Source of the DNA: Methanobacteriota archaeon
GTDB lineage: Archaea; JACRDV01
Reading direction: 5' to 3'
Assembly: GCA_024860865.1 (NCBI GenBank)
Contig: JACRDV010000043.1
Coordinates: 1-10,849 of the forward strand
Length of the DNA stretch: 10,849 bases
Both the position numbers and the translations under genes were made by a program. This document shows, in pieces, positions 1 through 7,020 of this stretch. The notes below the pieces were generated by a model. The model did no database searches. It was not told the origin of the DNA and saw only the letters and a list, made by a program, of their open reading frames with translations. Each line of letters starts with the position of its first letter. Positions within the stretch are counted from its first letter, which is position 1.

Positions 1-453
1 AACTTTTGCTTTCTTAACTATATCAAAAGCAGTTGCCTCTGCATCTCTCGAGTGAATAACTAGCGGTAAATTAAACTTATTTGCAAGAAAAATAAACTTT
101 TCAAAAACTTCTTTTTGTCTGTGGCGCCCAATTGAATCCTTAACATGGTAATAATCCAACCCAGTTTCTCCTATTCCAACAATTTTTGTTTTATATTGCT
201 CTACGAATATTAATGCTTGATCGACATCTTTTGGCTCTGAGGTAACAACTTGAGTTGGATGGTAGCCTAATGTTGCAAAAATAAAACCAGGATATTGATC
301 AACGAGGTCAATTGTCTTGCGGTTGCCACCTAAACTTGCACCGGAATTGATTAATGCAACTAAACCTGCTTTTTGTGCTCTTGCTATTACTTCACTTCTA
401 TCCCTTTGAAAATTTTTAAAATCTAAATGGATATGGGTATCAATTAGTTTCAT
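1..453 (-). CDS. TatD-family metal-dependent hydrolase (N-terminal 151 residues, cut by window edge)
   Basis: Translating the minus strand from an ATG at 453 gives an open frame of 151 codons that runs off the left edge. It starts MKLIDTHIHLD, the first metal-binding HxH motif of the TatD family. It continues with GIGETGLDYY (the Glu that bridges the metals) and PLVIHSRDA (a further metal His). Family members are about 250-260 residues long, so roughly the last 100 are outside the window. TatD enzymes are TIM-barrel metal-dependent nucleases or phosphoesterases of the cytoplasm, linked to DNA repair and turnover; the substrate here cannot be told. The 114 bases upstream separate it from the UPF0175 gene on the same strand and probably hold its promoter. 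Family assignment is secure; the exact role is not. Confidence 0.93.
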   Translation of the reverse strand, partial: MKLIDTHIHLDFKNFQRDRSEVIARAQKAGLVALINSGASLGGNRKTIDLVDQYPGFIFATLGYHPTQVVTSEPKDVDQALIFVEQYKTKIVGIGETGLDYYHVKDSIGRHRQKEVFEKFIFLANKFNLPLVIHSRDAEATAFDIVKKAKV

Positions 454-520
454 GTTTATCAGTATTTTTAATCAGTATTAAGTCATATTTGTTTTACCCA
501 ATTTAATACTAGATACTCAA

Positions 521-545
521 ATTCACTGAAAAATTTTTCGTGAAT
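521..545. promoter_or_regulatory. Near-perfect 25-base dyad between UPF0175 gene and TatD gene
   Basis: ATTCAC (521-526) pairs with GTGAAT (540-545), and the inner 12 bases (528-539, GAAAAATTTTTC) are a perfect palindrome. The only break is one extra T at 527. It lies 22 bases past the UPF0175 stop codon and 67 bases before the TatD start. It has no natural loop and no T-tract after it, so an operator or protein-binding site is as likely as a terminator. Function is inferred. Confidence 0.45.
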
Positions 546-567
546 ATGCAAATAGTAGTAAAACAGA

Positions 568-888
568 TTATTTTCTAATTCTTATGTAAAAATTCTTCAT
601 ATCTTCTTCCAAATCCTTTATATCATATTGAGCAGGAACCCTCCTTTGCTTAAGATATCCCATCATTTCTCTAACAGAAAACCCTGCCTCTAAGGCTGCT
701 CTTTCCAGAGTTAATTTGTTTTCTGCATAGAGCCTGGCTACATATTCTTTTTTCCAGTCTGTTATAGCTTTGGCTAATAGTTTTCCCAAAACAGTTGAGC
801 GATCCGACTGCTCAATTTTTTCTATCCTCACTATATCTGATATCAAAGCCTTTGGCAACCTTGTTGCCACCAATTCTTCTTTTTTCAT
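568..888 (-). CDS. UPF0175-family antitoxin-like protein (COG2886)
   Basis: A 106-residue protein of the UPF0175 family. This family is predicted to supply the DNA-binding antitoxin for PIN-like toxins in archaea and cyanobacteria. The N-terminal half (VATRLPKALISDIVRIEKIE, residues 7-26) looks like a ribbon-helix-helix start. The second half has the family's helix-turn-helix core at about residues 60-88: LTLERAALEAGFSVREMMGY, then QRRVPAQYD. The ATG at 888 is preceded by GGTGAGG, a strong archaeal ribosome-binding site. It overlaps the stop codon of the upstream reading frame by 4 bases (ATGA), so the two would be translated together. It would be expected to bind its own promoter. Its partner appears truncated, so the antitoxin may now be an orphan. 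Length and motifs look complete. Confidence 0.8.
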   Translation of the reverse strand: MKKEELVATRLPKALISDIVRIEKIEQSDRSTVLGKLLAKAITDWKKEYVARLYAENKLTLERAALEAGFSVREMMGYLKQRRVPAQYDIKDLEEDMKNFYIRIRK

Positions 889-1070
889 CTCCTCACCTTT
901 TTTATTATTTCAGTTATAACATCAGTTGAAATCCACATGATTTTGCTCGCTTCCGTTAAAGCTTCTATTAATTCATCATAGCTAATCAATTTTTTAACAA
1001 AAGCCTCGTATAAAACCATAACAGTGCTTGACTTCATCATAGACAATACAAGAAAAGTATGAAAACACAT
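885..1070 (-). pseudogene. C-terminal remnant of a PIN-like toxin (DUF3368/COG2405-like)
   Basis: This frame holds 61 codons ending with a 4-base overlap into the UPF0175 gene. Residues about 18-61 resemble the C-terminal end of the PIN-like toxins usually paired with UPF0175. They show a hydrophobic strand (VMVLYEAFVKKLISYDELIE), then a helix, then IMWISTDVITEIIKKV. The N-terminal PIN core with its metal-binding acidic residues should cover about 100 more residues. It is missing: upstream are only about 100 bases with stops, then the opposite-strand DUF1015 gene. The ATG at 1070 has no ribosome-binding site. I therefore call it a truncated toxin gene whose 3' end persists, perhaps because it carries the translational coupling signal for the antitoxin. 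Toxin identity comes from recalled family pattern and context. A short functional protein cannot be excluded. Confidence 0.55.
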
Positions 1071-1186
1071 TTTAAATCATCTTATTTTAGATAAACGGCA
1101 TTTTTAAGACAAATTCTCAATTTTAAGAGATAATACTTCCACGGCACTTATTACCCCCTAAAATTTTAAATAAATTGAAACCAGTC

Positions 1187-1194
1187 TTTAAGTA
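1187..1194 (+). promoter_or_regulatory. Putative TATA box for the DUF1015 gene
   Basis: TTTAAGTA at 1187-1194 would place a transcript start near 1215 and a leader of about 40 bases before the ATG at 1256. The same octamer stands before the pilin gene at 9323. AT-rich context makes chance matches common; TTTTAAATAAAT just upstream, near 1162, is an alternative. Confidence 0.3.
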
Positions 1195-1255
1195 TTTCAA
1201 TATAATTACTAAAAAAATTATTTGTTATTTGCAACTATTTGCTAAAGGCGATCTT

Positions 1256-2545
1256 ATGGTAGAAATCCTTCCATTTAAAGGGATCAGATACAATTCTAAG
1301 AAAATAGGTAATTTGAAGAAAGTAGTAGCTCCACCTTATGATATAATATCTAACGAGGCCAAAAAGAGATACTATGAAAAGCATGAATGTAATGTAATTC
1401 GCCTCATTTTAGGAAAAGAATTTTCAAGCGATAATCCAAAAAATAATAGATACACAAGGGCTGCTAGTTACTTCAATTCCTGGTTAAAAGATGGAATACT
1501 GGCACAGGACTCTAAACCATCGATTTATGTTTATGAGCAAAAATACTTCCACAAAGGAAAAAGAGAAACTCTGATAGGATTTATTGCTTTAGTAAAACTT
1601 GAAGAATTTGATAAAGGCATAATCCTTCCCCATGAAGAGACTCTCTCTGAGCCAATTGAAGATAGATTAAAACTTATGAGAACATGCAAAGCAAATTTTG
1701 ACCAAATATTCACATTGTATTCGGATCCAGACAAAACTATAGATCAACTATTAAAAATCAAGATGAACTATAAACCAGTTTTAGGTATAATAGATGAAAA
1801 CGGAATAATGCATAGTGTCTGGAAAATAAGCAAAATAGATGTAATAAAGAAAGTAGCGGAAGAGATGAAGAGCAAAATTCTTTTTATTGCAGACGGCCAC
1901 CATAGGTATGTAACTGCACTAAAATTTAGAGATGAAATGCGCAAAAAAATTAGAAAATATTCTGGTAAAGAACTATTTAATTACAGATTGGCATATCTCA
2001 CAAACATGGATAACAAAGGAATTACAATTTTACCCGCGCATAGACTAGTTCGCAATATTCGGGAATTTAACATTTCTAAATTAAAGAGCGCCATTAGGCA
2101 ATATTTCCATTTGGAAAAAGTGAAAAAGAAAAAAATGTTTGAACAAATGGAAAAACTAAATGGTCTTAAGCACATTTTTGGAATGTATTACCAACATGAA
2201 TTTTATCTTCTGACCTTAAAAGATGAAAAAATCCTTGATGAAATAATAAAAGCTGATGTATCTAAAGAGTGGAAAAGACTAGATGTATCAATATTGCATG
2301 CCTTTGTATTAGAACACATTATGGGTATGAAAAACTATGAAGATAACATAGCATATGAAATAGATGAAAAAAAGGCAATACAATTAGTCAACAATGAAGA
2401 ATATCAACTTGCGTTTTTCCTTAATCCTACAAAAGTAGAACAAGTTAGAGATATAGCACTAGCTCGGGAAAAAATGCCGGGCAAAGCCACATATTTCTAT
2501 CCGAAGCTTCTAACTGGGCTAGTTATGAGTAAAAACTACCTATAG
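1256..2545 (+). CDS. DUF1015 family protein
   Basis: A 429-residue protein of the DUF1015 family, which is widespread in bacteria and archaea, has no firmly established function, and is probably cytoplasmic. The hallmark motifs are all present: EILPFKGIRYN at the N-terminus, VAPPYDI (about 24-30), HEETLSEPIEDRL (126-138) followed by KANFDQIFTLY, and the most conserved block IADGHHRYVTALKFRDEM (211-228). The frame is open back to a TTG at 1175, but I choose the ATG at 1256. Family members begin with a Met two or three residues before the 'RPFKG' block, and AAAGGCGAT precedes this ATG at suitable spacing. Length fits the family. The gene stands alone and converges with uppS, 60 bases apart. In other genomes the family is often near serine/amino-acid metabolism genes, but nothing here supports that. 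Confidence 0.9.
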   Translation: MVEILPFKGIRYNSKKIGNLKKVVAPPYDIISNEAKKRYYEKHECNVIRLILGKEFSSDNPKNNRYTRAASYFNSWLKDGILAQDSKPSIYVYEQKYFHKGKRETLIGFIALVKLEEFDKGIILPHEETLSEPIEDRLKLMRTCKANFDQIFTLYSDPDKTIDQLLKIKMNYKPVLGIIDENGIMHSVWKISKIDVIKKVAEEMKSKILFIADGHHRYVTALKFRDEMRKKIRKYSGKELFNYRLAYLTNMDNKGITILPAHRLVRNIREFNISKLKSAIRQYFHLEKVKKKKMFEQMEKLNGLKHIFGMYYQHEFYLLTLKDEKILDEIIKADVSKEWKRLDVSILHAFVLEHIMGMKNYEDNIAYEIDEKKAIQLVNNEEYQLAFFLNPTKVEQVRDIALAREKMPGKATYFYPKLLTGLVMSKNYL

Positions 2546-2565
2546 GCTAAAAACTCAAACAATAC

Positions 2566-2602
2566 TCGGTTTTGATAAAATAAAAAGATAAAAAGTATTT
2601 AT
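2566..2602 (-). terminator. T-tract terminator after uppS, in the convergent gap
   Basis: On the minus strand, just past the uppS stop, the sequence has repeated T-runs (TTTTT, TTTTT, TTTT) within about 35 bases. Runs of T without a hairpin are the usual archaeal termination signal. It lies between two convergent genes. Confidence 0.45.
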
Positions 2603-2605
2603 TAA

Positions 2606-3397
2606 TTATCGACCGAATCTGCGCTCCCGCCTCTGAAATGTCCTAATCGCTCTAAGAAAATCTATTTTCCTAAATTCCGGCCAGTAGGCATCAGTGAAGA
2701 AAAATTCACTATAAGCCGACTGCCATAACAAAAATCCGCTTAGCCTTTCTTCTCCGCTAGTCCTAATAATCAAATCAGGATCTGGGAGACCAGCGGTATA
2801 GAGATGCTCATGTACAACTTTCTCATCGATTTTTTCTTTGTCAAGTTCTCCTTTTTGCACTTTATCAGCAATTTTTTGAAAGGCTTCAACTAATTCTTCT
2901 CTGCCAGTATAACCAAGTGCAACATTTAATATACGACCATTGTAACTGGCAGTAGAAATCTCTGCAGCTCGTATTGCCCTTTGAACATTTTCAGGCAACA
3001 AATCGATTCTTCCAATTGCTCGAAATCGAATTTTATGTTTATGAACCCGTTCATTGGAAACTATATCCAAAAATTTCTTTTCGAATAACTTCATTAATTC
3101 CTTTACTTCAGGACTTGGGCGGTTGAAATTTTCCTTTGAAAAAGCATAAACAGTTATTATTTTAATATCAAGGTCAAGACACCAATCAAGAACTTCTTCT
3201 AATTTGTCAGCCCCAAACTTATGCCCATCCCAAGGCACCAACCCTTTAGTAGTAGCAAACCGTCTGTTTCCATCCATTATTACTCCAACATGTTTTGGCC
3301 TTATCTCTCTTTTTACATGATTGGTGAGAATATACTCATATGCCTTGTAAACTGGCTTTAGCAGAGCTCCTAATAGCCAATTAACGAACTTTTGCAC
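2606..3397 (-). CDS. uppS: Cis-prenyltransferase (polyprenyl/dolichyl diphosphate synthase)
   Basis: This 263-residue cis-prenyltransferase adds isopentenyl diphosphate units in cis to an allylic diphosphate. The product is the long polyprenyl diphosphate that, in archaea, becomes the dolichyl phosphate carrier for N-glycans. Motifs in order: HVGVIMDGNRRFA with catalytic Asp42 and the diphosphate-binding Arg45-Arg46; GHKFGADKLEEVLDWC (59-73); VYAFSKENFNRP (83-94); and the C-terminal block PDLIIRTSGEERLSGFLLWQ with the downstream Glu231 that helps bind Mg2+. The C-terminus RRERRFGR contains an RxG motif, seen in long-chain enzymes of archaea and eukaryotes. The N-terminal 30 residues are hydrophobic and basic and may touch the membrane. 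The start is GTG at 3397 with GAGAGG upstream; no later start would keep the first motif. Product chain length cannot be read from sequence. Confidence 0.95.
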   Translation of the reverse strand: MQKFVNWLLGALLKPVYKAYEYILTNHVKREIRPKHVGVIMDGNRRFATTKGLVPWDGHKFGADKLEEVLDWCLDLDIKIITVYAFSKENFNRPSPEVKELMKLFEKKFLDIVSNERVHKHKIRFRAIGRIDLLPENVQRAIRAAEISTASYNGRILNVALGYTGREELVEAFQKIADKVQKGELDKEKIDEKVVHEHLYTAGLPDPDLIIRTSGEERLSGFLLWQSAYSEFFFTDAYWPEFRKIDFLRAIRTFQRRERRFGR

Positions 3398-3446
3398 TTA
3401 AATGCCTCTCAATAAGTCTATTACGCTCCTTTGCTTAAAACTTTCC

Positions 3447-3458
3447 AAAATTATATTT
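3447..3458 (-). promoter_or_regulatory. Putative TATA box for uppS
   Basis: Read on the minus strand, AAATATAATTTT lies about 50 bases before the GTG start. It would give a transcript start near 3427 and a leader of about 30 bases containing the GAGAGG site. Confidence 0.4.
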
Positions 3459-3472
3459 CTGCCGAAATAAAC

Positions 3473-3509
3473 AGGTTTTAACCTTTAAAAATTTCAGTTA
3501 ATAAAACCT
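3473..3509. repeat. Inverted repeat AGGTTTTA / TAAAACCT in the divergent uppS-DUF4389 region
   Basis: AGGTTTTA (3473-3480) is matched by its exact reverse complement TAAAACCT (3502-3509), 21 bases apart, between two divergent genes. The spacing of about three helical turns would suit a regulator bound at two sites. Chance occurrence in AT-rich DNA is possible. Confidence 0.35.
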
Positions 3510-3557
3510 AAACTATTTTAATGTTGACGATCCTAATGAACAGTTGGAGGGTTAATA

Positions 3558-3848
3558 ATTCCAGAAGAAATTGTTAGGACTATAACTCAAACGATACCTT
3601 ACGAAGAAAAGGCATCGAGAGTAGAATTACTCGTACGAATTGTTCTCTGTTTTGCAATCGGAATTATTTTAGGAATTTGGGGCATCTGGGTTTCTATTTG
3701 TATATTGATACAGTTTTTCTATATTCTCATACAAGGTAAGAGATGGGTTTATGGGTTTGATCAAGTCTATAAATATCTCAACTACTTTTACTCGGTATTG
3801 CCCTATTTTTATATCATGGTAGATAAAAGGCCAAGTATAATCCCATAA
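3558..3848 (+). CDS. DUF4389-like small membrane protein, apparent ATT start
   Basis: The frame encodes 96 residues and matches the DUF4389 pattern. It has a charged N-terminus with IPYEEKASRVELLVR (residues 13-27), a long hydrophobic segment (about 28-59), then KRWVYGFDQVYKYLNYF, and an end in YFYIMVDKRPS. Family members share the 'YPxxxSRLLxLxR' entry, a membrane span, an 'RWxxGxxDFxxxVxRW' block and an 'LxDxYPxF' end. The function is unknown; it probably sits in the membrane. No ATG, GTG or TTG occurs in frame before the middle of the membrane segment. A strong GGAGG (3546-3550) stands 7 bases before ATT at 3558, which would give the natural N-terminus M-P-E-E. ATA at 3555 is the alternative, at 4-base spacing. 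The stop is TAA at 3846. It is divergent from uppS, and its stop lies 5 bases from the convergent creatininase stop. Non-standard initiation, a sequencing error, or a recently damaged start are all possible. Confidence 0.75.
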   Translation: MPEEIVRTITQTIPYEEKASRVELLVRIVLCFAIGIILGIWGIWVSICILIQFFYILIQGKRWVYGFDQVYKYLNYFYSVLPYFYIMVDKRPSIIP

Positions 3849-3853
3849 GAAAA

Positions 3854-4603
3854 TTATTTTGCCAAAAGTTCAGTTATTAAAGTTACTAATCTTTCGACAA
3901 CCTTATTTACGATTTTTTCGCCTTTTTCAATTGAAGCTTTAGTAGGGTCGCCAATAACTCCGGACCCTGAAACCTTTTTAACATTTGGCCAAGCTACTCT
4001 AGCTCTAGGTTCTCCTGCAGCAAAATCATATTTAATAAATTTTGAAAGCGCGCTAGGAATTTGCTTTACTGCTTTGCTTAAATCAACAGAACTTAAATCA
4101 AGGGCCAACATAATTGAAGTTTCAAGTTCACATGCGTGCCATATCGGAGAGGTTTTTATTTTCATAACTTCGTCAGAAGCAATTGTCCACCAGTCAACAA
4201 GTGCTACAAAAGCTTGTGTTTCTTGGTGAATTTCATTGGCAGCTGTTTGAAGGATGTGAGTGTTACCGCCGTGTGCATTTAAAATGATGATTTTTTTAAA
4301 TCCATGCCTTACCAAACTTTTTGCAACATCTTTAATTAAACTGACTAAAGTCGAAGAATTGATGCTGATTGTACCTGGGAAGTCCAAGTGATGGCTGGAC
4401 TCTCCATAAAAAATTGGTGGTGTAACAACAACAGGAACTTTTTGAGCCGCTAATTTAGCCAGCTCATATGCAATAAAAGCATCTGTTTTAAGAGGTAGGT
4501 GCAAACCATGTTGCTCAGTTGAACCAACCGGTATTATTGCAACATCAGTTTGTTTTTTAATTTCCTCGACTTCTGGCCAAGACATTTCAGATAGTTGCTT
4601 CAA
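3854..4603 (-). CDS. Creatininase-family amidohydrolase
   Basis: This 249-residue member of the creatininase superfamily belongs to a group of metal-dependent amidohydrolases that includes creatininase, the archaeal formamide hydrolase ArfB of the riboflavin/F420 route, and the mycofactocin peptidase MftE. Metal ligands can be seen: PVGSTEQHGLHLPLKTDA (Glu30, His32, Asp41), NAHGGN (His111) and HACELETS (Glu159). HHLDFPGTIS (71-80) and GVIGDPTKAS near the end are also typical. The usual HAGEvETS motif here reads HACELETS, with Cys158 in place of Gly next to the ligand Glu. The start is TTG at 4603, 6 bases after the M42 stop, with GTGAT at suitable spacing; the first ATG is at residue 7. It is the last gene of the three-gene hydrolase operon. 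Sequence alone does not decide among ArfB-like, peptidase or other amide substrates. Confidence 0.9.
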   Translation of the reverse strand: MKQLSEMSWPEVEEIKKQTDVAIIPVGSTEQHGLHLPLKTDAFIAYELAKLAAQKVPVVVTPPIFYGESSHHLDFPGTISINSSTLVSLIKDVAKSLVRHGFKKIIILNAHGGNTHILQTAANEIHQETQAFVALVDWWTIASDEVMKIKTSPIWHACELETSIMLALDLSSVDLSKAVKQIPSALSKFIKYDFAAGEPRARVAWPNVKKVSGSGVIGDPTKASIEKGEKIVNKVVERLVTLITELLAK

Positions 4604-4609
4604 AATTAA

Positions 4610-5674
4610 TCACAAACCAAAAAATCTAGGCGCAAGCTGAACTGCATTTAAACAGATTTTTACTGCATTTTCAGCATCTTCCAAGCTAATTACCTCGACC
4701 GGCGAGTGAGCATATCTAGTTGGAATTGAAATTACCCCGGCTGGAATACCTTCTCTTGATAGCTGGATTGCGGTTGCATCAGTAGTTCCACCCTCCATTA
4801 CCTCTAGTTGGTAAGGTATCTCTTCTTTCTCGGCAGCCTTTATTAGGAGCTCTCTAACTTTTGGGTGAGCAACCAATCCTCCACCTAGGCTTTCTTTTCT
4901 TCCGTCAACGATCTTAATGGCAGGTCCATGTCCAATTTTAATTGGGGATTCAAATTCTTTAATTCCTGGATAATCCCCAGCAGATGTTATATCAAGTGCA
5001 ATCGCAAGATTTGGATTGAGTTTAAAGGCAGAAACTGTTGCTCCCCTTAAACCAATTTCTTCTTGAACAGTGAAAACTGCATACACAGTTGCTTCAGTCT
5101 TTGGAAGCCGTTTCATAGTTTCAATTAAAATCGCACAGCCAGCTCTATCATCGAGTGCTTTTCCAGTAACTAGCTTATTTCTGAGCTCAACTAAGCCCCT
5201 TTCAAAAGTGATTGGATTTCCAATTCTAACTCCAAGTTTTTCGGCATCTTCTTTTGATGTTGTGCCCACATCAATAAACATGTCTTCGAATTCAACAATT
5301 TTTTTGCGCTCTTCTTCTTTCATCAAATGTGGCGGTTTAGCCCCAATTATTCCAACTATACTTCCTTTTTCAGTATGGATTTTCACTCGTTGGCTTAATA
5401 GCGGTTGATCGACTACTCCACCTACTTTTGCAAATTTAATGAAACCTTTCTCATCGATATATTTTACCATCAACCCAACTTCATCCATATGGGCAGCAAA
5501 CATAACTGTTGGTTTACCCAATGTTCCGATTTTTTTTGTAATCAGATTTCCGAGGTTGTCAGTAAACATTTCACCAACATGGCCTTGTAATTCTTTCTTT
5601 ATCACTTCGCGCACAGAATCTTCGGCTCCGGGAATACCGGAGGCTTCAACAAGCTTAGCGAGTAGTTCTTTCAT
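4610..5674 (-). CDS. M42-family (TET-type) metallo-aminopeptidase
   Basis: This 354-residue M42 peptidase belongs to the family of large dodecameric tetrahedral (TET) aminopeptidases that trim peptides left by the proteasome in archaea. The annotation 'endoglucanase' sometimes given to this family is historical. Dinuclear metal site: AAHMDEVG (His62, Asp64), GKALDDRAG (Asp175/176, bridging), VQEEIG (catalytic Glu205 and ligand Glu206), ALDITSAGD (Asp228) and RYAHSPVE (His323). The stretch from about 65 to 160 matches the inserted dimerisation/PDZ-like domain of the family. Length is typical. The ATG at 5674 is 2 bases from the stop of the M29 gene, with AGGGGA as ribosome-binding site inside that gene's end, so the two are surely cotranscribed. 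Residue preference (Leu, Glu, Lys or Asp type) cannot be assigned by eye. Confidence 0.95.
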   Translation of the reverse strand: MKELLAKLVEASGIPGAEDSVREVIKKELQGHVGEMFTDNLGNLITKKIGTLGKPTVMFAAHMDEVGLMVKYIDEKGFIKFAKVGGVVDQPLLSQRVKIHTEKGSIVGIIGAKPPHLMKEEERKKIVEFEDMFIDVGTTSKEDAEKLGVRIGNPITFERGLVELRNKLVTGKALDDRAGCAILIETMKRLPKTEATVYAVFTVQEEIGLRGATVSAFKLNPNLAIALDITSAGDYPGIKEFESPIKIGHGPAIKIVDGRKESLGGGLVAHPKVRELLIKAAEKEEIPYQLEVMEGGTTDATAIQLSREGIPAGVISIPTRYAHSPVEVISLEDAENAVKICLNAVQLAPRFFGL

Positions 5675-5676
5675 AT

Positions 5677-6978
5677 CTATTCCCCTGGCAGACCATTGTC
5701 CATGACTAATTTGTCATCGACAAACAATTTTCCATTTTTCCCCTTCATTATTTTAATCATGTCTTGATGTGAACTTGAACGGTTCTTTCCATGATATGCG
5801 CCAGTATTGCTCCCAATAGCAATATGAATTGAACCGAATATTTTCTCATCAACTATAGTTTCTCCTATAAACTTTGCAGCCGGATTCGTGCCAATACCTA
5901 ACTCACCAATTCGATCTTTTTCACCAGTATTTGAATCGAGGAATTTTTTGAATAGTTTTTTTCCTTCCATATCTGCATTAAACCAAATAACCTTTCCATT
6001 TTTGAATTTAATTTCCAAATTTTTCACTAGGCCGAAACCATGAATACATACATAATCGAAAAGGATATAACCATTTGCAGAATGCTCTAAAGGAGCAACA
6101 AAAACTTCGCCATCCGGTATGTTTAACCCTACATCTCCTTTTGCTACGTCTTCCTGATCAATAATGCCATCAGCCACGAGGATTGGGCGACCTTTAATAC
6201 CAAAAGTTAAATCAGTGCCATCATCAGCAGTAATCTTAATAACATTTCCATTGGCTAAGGCTTTTTTATAATAATTACAAAGCTGCTTAACTTTTGGTGT
6301 AAATGTTTGCTCTATTGATTGCAAAAATATTCTTCTATAATCATATTTATTTACAAAATATTGTTTTCTTGGGACGGGCCAACCGAATAAACACCATCTT
6401 GTTTTTTTTCTATCCATTATTTCGTGTAATTTCTGTGATACTGGTGCTCCTAACTTTTGTTTGTATTCAAGCCCTCTAATCCAATTTAAGTCTTCATCAC
6501 CACCTAAGAATATTCGTGCATCACAAGCTTCTGCCATTAACTTGGATACTAAAGGGAGTTCAGTAGCAGTTTCATCGGGTATTAGCTGCAAATGTTTTCT
6601 TGACTCGGCAGAGCTATAAGTTAAAAATACTACATGAGCTCCTTGCTTCCAACACTCTTCTTTAATTAATTTTGCTAATTTTATACATTCAGGGTCCACA
6701 TCAGAATAAACCAATTTAACACATTCGCCTACTTTGGTTTTAGCTTGATATTTGCCATTCTTTTCTATTATTAGTGGGCCGTAAACAGGATCCTTTAATT
6801 TTTCAATTATATTTTTTTCATTTTGTTTGAGTTCTTTCGCGGTAAATTGTTCCATTTTTAAAATTTTTTCAACAGCTTTTCCAAACTTTTTTCTAGCTAA
6901 ATTTATGCCCGGATTTGGTTTTTGTCCTATTAACATCGATTTTTTAACAAGATCTTTGGCAATATTTTCTAAGTTCAT
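5677..6978 (-). CDS. M29-family metallo-aminopeptidase (AmpS/AmpT-like)
   Basis: This 433-residue thermophilic-type M29 aminopeptidase removes N-terminal residues from peptides in the cytoplasm, using two metal ions. The catalytic domain shows PDGEVFVAPLEHSANG (Glu291, Glu298), GELGIGTNPAAKFIGE (Glu359), SIHIAIG (His385) and KNRSSSHQDMI (His404, Asp406). These are the metal ligands and active-site motifs of the family. The N-terminal domain (about 1-240) follows the family pattern with YSDVDPECIKLAKLI and RIFLGGDEDLN. Members are mostly 370-415 residues, so this one is slightly long. The start is ATG at 6978; AGGG lies about 9 bases upstream. It is the first gene of the operon with the M42 and creatininase genes. 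A TATA-like box with an overlapping dyad lies about 45-60 bases before the start, which suggests that the whole operon is controlled there. Confidence 0.93.
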   Translation of the reverse strand: MNLENIAKDLVKKSMLIGQKPNPGINLARKKFGKAVEKILKMEQFTAKELKQNEKNIIEKLKDPVYGPLIIEKNGKYQAKTKVGECVKLVYSDVDPECIKLAKLIKEECWKQGAHVVFLTYSSAESRKHLQLIPDETATELPLVSKLMAEACDARIFLGGDEDLNWIRGLEYKQKLGAPVSQKLHEIMDRKKTRWCLFGWPVPRKQYFVNKYDYRRIFLQSIEQTFTPKVKQLCNYYKKALANGNVIKITADDGTDLTFGIKGRPILVADGIIDQEDVAKGDVGLNIPDGEVFVAPLEHSANGYILFDYVCIHGFGLVKNLEIKFKNGKVIWFNADMEGKKLFKKFLDSNTGEKDRIGELGIGTNPAAKFIGETIVDEKIFGSIHIAIGSNTGAYHGKNRSSSHQDMIKIMKGKNGKLFVDDKLVMDNGLPGE

Positions 6979-7020
6979 TAAGCATGACCCTGACTTGTTT
7001 CTATTAAAATTTTTATTTAT

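Noticed and set aside
1175-1255. N-terminal extension of the DUF1015 protein from a TTG at 1175
   Set aside because: The extra 27 residues match no family feature, the TTG has no ribosome-binding site, and the ATG at 1256 fits both the site and the family N-terminus.
3521-3577. ATG at 3521 or 3536 as start of the DUF4389 gene
   Set aside because: Both are in another frame that stops at TAG 3575-3577 after a few codons; using them needs a frameshift, and the GGAGG would then lie inside the coding part.
5070-5705. Three plus-strand open frames (112, 61 and 88 residues) inside the M42 region
   Set aside because: They are antisense to a clear, full-length M42 peptidase, have no ribosome-binding sites, and show no family pattern.
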